Notes under the pieces: generated by a model | Database searches by the model: none | Told to the model about the DNA's origin: nothing | Seen by the model: only the letters and a program-made list of their open reading frames with translations | In this document: positions 57,778 to 64,000 of the stretch, piece after piece | Numbering within the stretch: position 1 is the first letter of the stretch | Layout: each line of letters begins with the position of its first letter | Assembly (NCBI GenBank): GCA_965225935.1 | Contig: CBDDCC010000010.1 | Coordinates: 186,001-250,000, forward strand | Direction: 5' to 3' | DNA length: 64,000 bases | From: CALJXB01 sp965225935 | GTDB lineage: Bacteria; Pseudomonadota; Alphaproteobacteria; Kiloniellales; JAKSDN01 | Program-made: the position numbers and the translations under genes

Positions 57778-59022
57778 TCAGTCGGGCTCCTTGGGCGCCA
57801 GGGCGAGGCGCAGCAGGACCCGGCTGCCGGCGCCGGCCCGGCCCGCCGTCTCGAAGTCGGCGCCCATGGTCCGCGCCAGGTGCTCCAGCACCACGGGGCC
57901 GAGATCCTCGTCCTCTTCGTCGCCGGCAGCGCCGGCCTCCGGCGTCTCCGGCGCGGCTTCGATCGGGCCTTGTGCGGCCTCTTCCGAGGGGCCGTCCCAG
58001 ACGGCGACCTTGAGGGTATCGCCGTCTTGACGGGCGCGGATGCCGGCGTACCAGTCCTCGGGCGCCCTTTCGAGCGCTCGGGAGAGCGCGTGGAACAGGA
58101 TCTGCCGGGTCATCTGGCGGTCGCCCATGACCCGGGGCAGATCGTCCGCCAGATCGAGGAAGAGGGAGACCCGGGCCGCTGCGGCGGTGTCGGCGAGCGT
58201 CTCGATGGTCTCGCGGACGATGTCCTCGACCTCCATGGGCCGCGCCTCGACCGATTGCAGGATGCCCTCGTGCTCGGCCGTGTCGAGGATGCGGTTGACG
58301 AGCTGCAGCAGCCGGACGCCGCTGCGGTGGATGTTGGCGCCGTACTCGGAATAGCGCTCAGGGTCGTTGCCGAAGGCCTGGTCGCGGATCAGCTCGGAGA
58401 AGCCGATGATGGCGTTCAAGGGCGTGCGCAGCTCGTGGGCGATGCCGGCGAGGCGCTCGTGCAGCTCGTCGCTGCCGGCCTCGGCGAGCTGCTGCTGGAG
58501 CTGGTCCCGTTCACTGAGCGCCGAGCGCAGCAGGTCCAGCAGCTCGCGGGCGGTCTGGGTCTGCTCGGCGGGCTCGGAGGTGGCGCTGCCGGTGCCGCGG
58601 AAACCGGCGAAGCCGCCGCTGCGGGGCTCGTAGTAGGGCAGGCCGGTCAGGCGGAAGCGCACGGTCCGCTGGGCCTCGGTGGTCCACTCCACGGTGCAGT
58701 CGCGGAACGGCCGGCGTTCGCGCAGCGCGATCAGGAGGGGCGAAGGCGTGGCCTCGCTCGCCTCGCCCTGGGCGAGGCCCAGCAGGCTGCGGCCGATCCA
58801 GGACTCGCCGGGTCCCTCGGGCACCTCGGGGAGGGCGTGGGAGACGTAGGTGAGGTTGCCCTCGGCGTCGGTCTGCCAGAGCCAGTCGACACCGGCGCGC
58901 AGGGCCTCGGCATAGGGCCGGCCCAGCTGAACGGCGGCGGCGAAATCGGAGTCCGACGGCTCGACCAGCCGCGGCGTACCCTTGCGGGGTCCCTTGGACG
59001 GGCCTTCTTCGGGGGGGGTCAT
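57778..59022 (-). CDS. PAS-containing histidine kinase-like protein with a degenerate ATPase domain
   Basis: 414 residues, no membrane segment. A PAS-like domain (about 35-150; DWLWQTDAEGNLTYVSHALPEV) leads to HisKA with His196 in AHELRTPLNAIIGFSELIRDQAFG. The C-terminal ATPase domain is degraded: the N-box asparagine is not found (ILFHALSRALERAPED), the DxGxG box reads WDGPSEEAA, and the GTGLGL lid is replaced by an acidic insert (GDEEDEDLG). It may therefore be a pseudokinase that still dimerises, accepts or removes phosphate, as DivL does in Caulobacter. It lies 62 bases downstream of nothing else in its direction and precedes the coiled-coil gene's end region; divergent from map. Confidence 0.82.
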   Translation of the reverse strand: MTPPEEGPSKGPRKGTPRLVEPSDSDFAAAVQLGRPYAEALRAGVDWLWQTDAEGNLTYVSHALPEVPEGPGESWIGRSLLGLAQGEASEATPSPLLIALRERRPFRDCTVEWTTEAQRTVRFRLTGLPYYEPRSGGFAGFRGTGSATSEPAEQTQTARELLDLLRSALSERDQLQQQLAEAGSDELHERLAGIAHELRTPLNAIIGFSELIRDQAFGNDPERYSEYGANIHRSGVRLLQLVNRILDTAEHEGILQSVEARPMEVEDIVRETIETLADTAAAARVSLFLDLADDLPRVMGDRQMTRQILFHALSRALERAPEDWYAGIRARQDGDTLKVAVWDGPSEEAAQGPIEAAPETPEAGAAGDEEDEDLGPVVLEHLARTMGADFETAGRAGAGSRVLLRLALAPKEPD

Positions 59023-59229
59023 GGAGGGCTAGACTGCACTCCCCCGCGGCTTTGGCAACCGCAAAATCGGAAGCTTGCGAATTTTCGTGTGGAATGCTCT
59101 GGATCGTCCGGTAGCGTGAATCGCCGGTCGGTGGCGGGCAATGACGGACCCGACCTAGCGCGCCACGACTGGACCACGAGCCTGCCGGACAGGACCGCCT
59201 TCGCGGCCGAACGGAGTGAGGAGACGCCC

Positions 59230-59973
59230 ATGACCATCGGATCCGAAGACGAGCTGGAGAAGCTGAAGGCGGTCGGGCGCATCGTCGCCGACATCCTGCG
59301 CACCATGGGTGCGTGCCTGGAGCCGGGCATGACCACGCGGGAGCTGGACGAGCTCGGCCGGGCCCGCTTCGAGGCGCTGGGCGCGCGTCCGGCGCCTGAG
59401 CTCGCCTACGGCTTTCCCGGCGCCACCTGCATCAGCGTCAATCACGAGATTGCCCACGGCGTGCCTGGCGACCGGAAGATCGCGGCGGGCGACCTGGTCA
59501 ACATCGACGTCTCGGCCGAGAAGGACGGCTTCTTCGCCGACACCGGCGCGACCTTCCCGGTGCCGCCCACCAGCGCCGCCCAGCAAGCGCTCTGCCGTGC
59601 CACCCGCCAGGCCCTCAAGCAGGCGATCGCAAAGGTGCGCACGGGCCGGCCCCTCAACGCCATCGGCCGCACCATCGAAGGGCTGGCGCGGCGGCGCGGC
59701 TATTCGATCGTCCTCAACCTGCAGAGCCACGGCGTCGGCGGCGCCCTCCACGAGGAGCCGGGACACATCCCCTCCTACTACGACCCGAGCGACCGGCGGG
59801 CCATGACCGAGGGCCTGGTGTTCACCATCGAGCCCTTCCTCTCGACCGGCGCCACCTGGGCCGAGGAGACCGGCGACGGCTGGACGCTCGCGACCGACCC
59901 GCAGTACATGACCGCCCAGTACGAGCACAGCCTGGTGGCGACCCGCCGCGGCGCGATCGTGCTGACGCGCTAG
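59230..59973 (+). CDS. map: Type I methionine aminopeptidase
   Basis: 247 residues, SD GAGGAG before ATG. The five metal ligands are present in the usual motifs: the two Asp in VNIDVSAEKDGFFADTGATF, the His in QSHGVGGALHEEPGHIPSYY, and Glu in FTIEPF and QYEHSLV; the substrate-pocket His is in NHEIAHGVP. It removes the initiator Met in the cytoplasm. It lacks the N-terminal zinc-binding extension of some forms. Whether this is the only copy cannot be told; the segment GHIPSYYDPSDRR differs from the E. coli enzyme's H-EEP-Q region and may mark a second, non-housekeeping isoform. Confidence 0.93.
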   Translation: MTIGSEDELEKLKAVGRIVADILRTMGACLEPGMTTRELDELGRARFEALGARPAPELAYGFPGATCISVNHEIAHGVPGDRKIAAGDLVNIDVSAEKDGFFADTGATFPVPPTSAAQQALCRATRQALKQAIAKVRTGRPLNAIGRTIEGLARRRGYSIVLNLQSHGVGGALHEEPGHIPSYYDPSDRRAMTEGLVFTIEPFLSTGATWAEETGDGWTLATDPQYMTAQYEHSLVATRRGAIVLTR

Positions 59974-59991
59974 AGACTTAGCCCCGGATCC

Positions 59992-60684
59992 TCAGACCTC
60001 GGACAGGCTGACGTTGTGGGCCGCGACCTTTGCGGCCAGGTCCTGGCCGACCGCGGCGCGGAACACGTTGAGCAGATCCGGCCGGCGCTCCAGCAGGCGC
60101 TCCAGCTCGTCCTTCCGCCAGACGACGCAGCGCGCCGGCGTCTTGGCGATGACGGTCGCGGTCGCGGGCTCGCCGGACAGATAGCCGACCTCGCCGATGA
60201 ACTTGCCGGGAACCAGACGGGCAAGGACCCGGCCGCCCAGCAGCACCGACGCCTCGCCCTCGGCCAGCAGCAGCAGCCGTTCGACGTGGACGCCCTGGCG
60301 GACCAGGTAATCCTTCTCGGCGAAGTCGGTCCATTTGCCGCGGCGCAGCAGCTTGCGCGCCGCCACCCGGTCGAGGGCCCTGAAGCAGCGGTCGTAGAGC
60401 CGCTGCTCCTCGTCGCTGAGGCGCTGCAGGTAGCGCTCGTGGATCAGCCAGAGGCTGTGCCCCAGGTTGATGGCGACGAAGGTGGCGGCCCAGGCGACCA
60501 CCACCCACTGGGGGTTCATGCCGGCCCGGTAGGCGGCCAGGCCGACCGCCAGGTTGGCGGCGATGGCGAGGAGGCGCAGCCAGAGGATGTCGCGCAGCAG
60601 GAAGGCGAGGCCGGTCAGGATGTAGCCGGCGTGGATCAGGGCCTCGGTGAGCGTCACGCCGCCCGTGGGGGTCATCATGTTCAT
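59992..60684 (-). CDS. Membrane cyclic-nucleotide-binding protein, Popeye-like
   Basis: 230 residues. Three N-terminal hydrophobic segments (ALIHAGYILTGLAFLLRDILWLRLLAIAANLAVGLAAY; WVVVAWAATFVAINLGHSLWL) precede a cNMP-binding domain from about residue 125 (VRQGVHVERLLLLAEGEASVLLGGRVLARLVPGKFIGEVGYLSGEPATATVIAKTPARCVVW). The phosphate cassette reads FIGEVGYLSGEPATATV: the Glu is kept but the Arg is Thr, as in Popeye-domain proteins. The arrangement matches the POPDC family, known in animals as membrane cAMP sensors and present in some proteobacteria. It is convergent with map. Confidence 0.85.
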   Translation of the reverse strand: MNMMTPTGGVTLTEALIHAGYILTGLAFLLRDILWLRLLAIAANLAVGLAAYRAGMNPQWVVVAWAATFVAINLGHSLWLIHERYLQRLSDEEQRLYDRCFRALDRVAARKLLRRGKWTDFAEKDYLVRQGVHVERLLLLAEGEASVLLGGRVLARLVPGKFIGEVGYLSGEPATATVIAKTPARCVVWRKDELERLLERRPDLLNVFRAAVGQDLAAKVAAHNVSLSEV

Positions 60685-60944
60685 GCCGCTGAAGGCCTTT
60701 CCTCTGCCCGTCCTTCGGGCCGACCGAGGCGCCCTTCAGGAGGGCTCCCCGATTCCGCCGAGTGCAGCTTAGGTCAATATCTTGACGGGCGCATCGCAGA
60801 TACCACGTGAGTAGGGCGGCCGTTCGGTCCACTCGCCTCGGCCCGGCGCTTGACCGGGGTCTCGCCGGGCGTATAAAGAGGGCCGGAATCGCCTGCGGGC
60901 AGAAAAGCGTTCCAAGCGCCGCGCGGCCGGTTCCCATCTCCGAC

Positions 60945-61022
60945 GGTGGCTGTAGCTCAGTTGGTTAGAGCGCCTGGTTGTGGTCCAGGAGGTCGTGGGT
61001 TCAAATCCCATCAGCCACCCCA
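60945..61022 (+). tRNA. tRNA-His (anticodon GTG)
   Basis: A complete cloverleaf: acceptor GTGGCTG with CAGCCAC, D arm GCTC-AGTTGGTTA-GAGC, anticodon arm CCTGG-TTGTGGT-CCAGG, variable AGGTC, T arm GTGGG-TTCAAAT-CCCAT. The extra G at 60945 (G-1) opposite C73 is the identity mark of tRNA-His and is encoded. The CCA end is encoded (61020-61022) and a T6 run follows at 61024-61029, which can end transcription. Confidence 0.97.
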
Positions 61023-61166
61023 ATTTTTTCAGTTGCTTAAAATCCATTCCTCAAACGTAGATGTAATGAAGCTGCGAGTGCGGAGCAGGGCGGCGGCGTA
61101 GACGCGCGCCTACCGGGAGTCTCGCATTGAAGGGATGGCAGCGCGGTGGCGCCCCGGCGGCTCAGC

Positions 61167-63530
61167 CTACTCGAAGAGGCGCAGATCGCTTGCCACGAGG
61201 CGGTAGCTGGTCGGGGACTGACGCTCGACCCGGCCCTTGATCCGGGCCCGGATGGAGCCGAGCAGGCCCACCTGCTCGATGGTCTCCTCCAGCAGACTCA
61301 GGTCCTCCGGCCGCAGGCTCCGGATGTCGACGGCGATGCTGTCGCCCGCGGTGCGCGACTGCAGCCGGTAGCGGCTGAAGTAGCGCGCCAGGGCGCCCGT
61401 CACCACCACCTCCTGGCCCAGGTAGCTGTCGGGTCCCAGCACCAGGTCGTCCAGGTAGATGGTGTCTCTGGTCAGCCGCACGGGCCGGGTGTTCTGCGGC
61501 GGCTCGAGGCTGGCGGTCTGCAACTGCCCGGGAATGACGTCCGCCTGGAGCGCGGCGGCCTCCGAGAAGGACGGTTGCTCGTCGAAAGCGACCTCCTTCT
61601 CGACCGGGACGATCTTGGGGGCGAGGCCCAGCTTCTCCCGCGCGGCGTCCAGCTCCCTGAGCACGCTTGCCAGCTGCGCGTTCAGCCGGCTCGACTGGGC
61701 GGTGGAGGTCTGCACGGCGGTGCCGAGGCCGGCGATCTTGCGCCGCTCCGCTTCCAGCTCGCGCCTGAGGGCCGCCGTCTCGGCTTCGGAGGCGGTCACG
61801 GCGCGGCTCATCTCCTGCTGCTGCGCCTCGGCCCGCTCTGCGGCTTCGCGGCGCGTCATCTCGACGGCGTGCTGGGCGGCGGACAGACGGCCCTGCAGGC
61901 TCCGGACCTCGGCGTTCGTGGCCTCGAGCGCGGCGCGCAGGCCCTCTGCATCCCGGCGGGAGGCGGCGCCGTCCTTCTGGGCCGCGGCGAGCCGCTCGCC
62001 CAGCTGGTCGGCCTCCTCGCTGGAGCGGCTGGCGGCGGTGCTCAATTCCGCCGCCTTGCTTTGCGCTGCCGCCAAGTCGCTCTCCAGGGCCGCGAGCTTC
62101 GCCGCGGCGCTCTCTGCGCTTCGGGCGGACTCTGCGCGCGCCGCCTCCAGCTCGCCGACCGCCGAGCGGCGCAGCTTGGCGTAGTCATCCTCCATCTTGA
62201 CCAGTTGGGCCTTGAGCTCGGCCAGCTCGGCGTTCGAGGCTTCAAAGACCGTGCGTTGCTGTTCTGCGTGGTCTTCCCGGGCCTTGGCTAGCTGGGCCCT
62301 CAGCTCGGCCGCCTCGGCGCTCGAGGTCTCGAAGGCCGAGCGCTCCAGCTCGGTATAGTCCTCCTTCGCCTTGGCGAGCTGCGCGTTGAGCTCGGCCGCC
62401 TCGGCGCTGGAGGTCTCGAGCGCCGCGTTCAGGTTCGCGATCTCCCGCCGGGCGTCCGCGAGCTCCGCGGACTGCCGCGTCGCCGTCTCGTCCGGGGCCC
62501 TCGCCGCGGGCTGCTCCACAGCGCCCGCCGCCGCTTCGCCCGCATCCGGCTGCTCGGACATCTCGGAGCTTCGGTAGCTGCCCAGGCCGGACTCCGGCGC
62601 GGCCGGTGGCGCCTCGGGCGGGGAGGCATCCTCGCTCCGGGCGGCTGCCGGGCCCGAGGTAGCCTCCGGGCTCGGGAGGGCCTCCAGGCTCGAGCTTGCC
62701 TCCAGGCTTGGAGGGGCGGCCGGCCCGGCGACCTCGTGATCCGTCTGGGCCGGCCAGAGGATGAGGCCGCCCGAGACGGCCAGCAGGGCGACGACGACCG
62801 TCAGGACCAGCCCGGCCCCGCCTTTCTGCGAGCCGGACCGAGCCTGCGATGCCGGCTTGCGGGCCAGGCGGCGCAGGGCGTCGAGCTCGCGGCGCGTGGC
62901 AAGCAGGCGCTCGTCCAGGTCCTCGCGTTCCTGACCGGCCGTCTTCAGCTGAGCGTCGAGCTGGGCGATGCGCTGCCGGGCCGCCGTCAGCTGCTGCTCG
63001 AGGCCGTCGCCCTCGTTCGCCGTCGTTCGCGCCGAGGATCCGGGCCCGGTCCAGGCGAGGCCACGACCCGCGCGCCGCCTCGGCCCGGCCATCCACCTCG
63101 GGAGCGACTGGGGGTCTGACGGTGACGGCTCTGGCGATGGCGGGTCTGACGATTGGGGCGCTGACCGCGGGAGGGCCGAAGACGGGGCCGATGAGGAGGG
63201 GGGCGGCGATTCAGCCGGTGGGGCGCTTCGGACGGCCGTGGCCGCGGCGGGCTCGCCGGAGACCCAGAAGGCAGGCGCCGGGCGGGCGCGCTCCTTGAGG
63301 TAGATCTCGAAGGTCTTCTTCTGGAGATGGCGCGAGCCCAGGAGGCCCATCAGGAGGTTGGTGTTGTCCTCCTCGACGGGCTGGCCCTCGGCGTCCGGAT
63401 CCTTAGGGCGCTTGAGGTACTCCTCGAACCACGCTTCCAGATCCAGCTTCAGGGTGTCGGCCTGCTCGCCGGTTTCCGCGCTCCAGAGCTGGGCGATCTC
63501 GTCGATGCTCAACCAGTATCGCGACGACAT
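61167..63530 (-). CDS. Coiled-coil single-pass membrane protein of unknown function
   Basis: 787 residues from MSSRYWLSIDEIAQLWS at 63530; the frame runs on upstream without support. Residues 1-85 are a small domain (SIDEIAQLWSAETG, RHLQKKTFEIYLKERARP) found at the start of similar alphaproteobacterial proteins. A Ser/Pro-rich linker, a short coiled coil (about 195-235), a membrane span near 255 (GLVLTVVVALLAVSGGLILW), then a long periplasmic coiled coil (about 365-640) including three 29-residue repeats. The C-terminal 120 residues form a globular OB-like domain (TRDTIYLDDLVLGPDSYLGQEVVVTGALARYFSRYRLQS). Its layout parallels the long coiled-coil protein at 53558 without clear homology. Confidence 0.75.
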   Translation of the reverse strand: MSSRYWLSIDEIAQLWSAETGEQADTLKLDLEAWFEEYLKRPKDPDAEGQPVEEDNTNLLMGLLGSRHLQKKTFEIYLKERARPAPAFWVSGEPAAATAVRSAPPAESPPPSSSAPSSALPRSAPQSSDPPSPEPSPSDPQSLPRWMAGPRRRAGRGLAWTGPGSSARTTANEGDGLEQQLTAARQRIAQLDAQLKTAGQEREDLDERLLATRRELDALRRLARKPASQARSGSQKGGAGLVLTVVVALLAVSGGLILWPAQTDHEVAGPAAPPSLEASSSLEALPSPEATSGPAAARSEDASPPEAPPAAPESGLGSYRSSEMSEQPDAGEAAAGAVEQPAARAPDETATRQSAELADARREIANLNAALETSSAEAAELNAQLAKAKEDYTELERSAFETSSAEAAELRAQLAKAREDHAEQQRTVFEASNAELAELKAQLVKMEDDYAKLRRSAVGELEAARAESARSAESAAAKLAALESDLAAAQSKAAELSTAASRSSEEADQLGERLAAAQKDGAASRRDAEGLRAALEATNAEVRSLQGRLSAAQHAVEMTRREAAERAEAQQQEMSRAVTASEAETAALRRELEAERRKIAGLGTAVQTSTAQSSRLNAQLASVLRELDAAREKLGLAPKIVPVEKEVAFDEQPSFSEAAALQADVIPGQLQTASLEPPQNTRPVRLTRDTIYLDDLVLGPDSYLGQEVVVTGALARYFSRYRLQSRTAGDSIAVDIRSLRPEDLSLLEETIEQVGLLGSIRARIKGRVERQSPTSYRLVASDLRLFE
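62157..62417 (-). repeat. Three tandem 87-bp units (29 residues each)
   Basis: Units 62417-62331, 62330-62244 and 62243-62157 encode ETSSAEAAELNAQLAKA, ETSSAEAAELRAQLAKA and EASNAELAELKAQLVKM with their continuations, all ending in R-S/T-A/V-F/V. The unit length of 29 is four heptads plus one residue. Confidence 0.75.
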
Positions 63531-64000
63531 GATCCGGCGTTCCACTTCCCAGCGGCAAGAATTCGTTCGATCGGAACCCCATGGAACGGTCCGCAATTGA
63601 CCGTCCGCAACCAAACCTTCCCAGTGCCGCCGACATCCCGGCGGATGTCAGGGCACCCGACCCGTCAGCCGAAGAAGCGACCGGGCCGCGATGTCACGAG
63701 ATAGGTTTCTGGGCAGCTCCCGCGTGTGCCTGATCCCCCCGCGAAGGTTCGTATGACACCGCTTTCCGGAACCCCATCCATCAAGACCATATGACCACTC
63801 AATGTCGCCAATCTATGGTTCACAATTCGGTCAAATGCAAGCGCCCGATCCCGCTCGCGCGCGGGCCGGCGGCACGACGTTGCAGTTTTGATACAGTTCG
63901 GGGCCCGCGGAAGGCGCGACGGAAGCCGGGCTATGTCAGGGCTGAAGGACGCGCGCGTGCGTCCGGAAGCGGGCGGCTCAGGCGGCCCGTTGCGGGCGCG
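63531..64000. other. 470-bp region at the right edge without a supported gene
   Basis: No ORF with coding character was found. On the minus strand a TGA at 63976-63974 or nearby follows a Pro/Arg/Ala-coding stretch from the window edge and could be the 3' end of a gene lying outside, but only seven codons are visible. No terminator or tRNA is evident. Confidence 0.4.

Noticed and set aside
61024..61166. Attachment site or integrated element next to tRNA-His
   Set aside because: No repeat of the tRNA 3' end was seen in the rest of the window and no integrase gene is present.

Overview
The window is high-GC DNA with dense genes, many four-base ATGA/TGATG overlaps and frequent GTG/TTG starts. 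Its gene content suggests an alphaproteobacterium, probably of the Rhodospirillales/Rhodovibrionaceae type: DivJ/PleC-like orphan histidine kinases, a split Mrp antiporter cluster, a TAXI-type TRAP binding protein, cyclase-TolB-TPR proteins and a Flp pilin. This placement is inferred from gene families; no rRNA is present. There is no phage and no CRISPR array. One small inverted-repeat element (6601-6872) is the only clear mobile DNA.

Layout. 1-9000: a partial VTT membrane protein, an MttB-family methyltransferase, an orphan Flp pilin, then a leftward operon coding for a polyamine-type ABC transporter (binding protein, two permeases, ATPase) followed by a GT1 glycosyltransferase and a cupin. 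A 272-bp MITE-like element sits exactly between the two permease genes and supplies the start codon of the second. 9000-18300: a peptidoglycan-binding protein, a ParA-like/PilZ fusion, S-adenosylmethionine decarboxylase, a 38-residue membrane peptide with its own terminator and a Crp-type operator, a Crp/Fnr regulator, a TAXI binding protein, a large histidine kinase and an aromatic ammonia-lyase homologue that lacks the MIO-forming serine. 18250-19840: an AT-richer islet carrying a stand-alone SecD-like periplasmic domain. 19840-26460: two cyclase-TolB-TPR genes flanking three tandem NIF3/YqfO-domain-like paralogues, a GNAT and a methyltransferase.

26500-32750: desaturase, S-formylglutathione hydrolase, class II aldolase-like protein, histidine kinase, ATP-grasp protein and alpha/beta hydrolase. 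32750-38380: a leftward operon with a 52-residue membrane peptide, YdbH, YnbE and YdbL homologues (the intermembrane lipid-transport bridge) and a PG-binding/SPOR/TPR protein. 38600-46110: a ten-gene Mrp/Mnh-type Na+/H+ antiporter cluster with three MnhD-like subunits; one subunit gene has no canonical start codon. 46100-51500: methyltransferase plus a ThiXZ/SsuBC-like ABC pair, an HDAC-family deacetylase, DUF192 protein, a small exported protein and an O-methyltransferase. 51500-64000: an OmpA-family lipoprotein between AT-rich gaps, two very long coiled-coil membrane proteins, a histidine kinase whose ATP-binding domain looks degenerate, methionine aminopeptidase, a Popeye-like cyclic-nucleotide-binding membrane protein and tRNA-His.

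Recurring themes are envelope bridging and anchoring (YdbH/YnbE/YdbL, SPOR, OmpA, PG-binding, coiled coils), ion homeostasis (Mrp), polyamine-related metabolism (PotABCD-like, SpeD) and nucleotide signalling (cyclases, Crp-type regulator, Popeye-like protein, PilZ).
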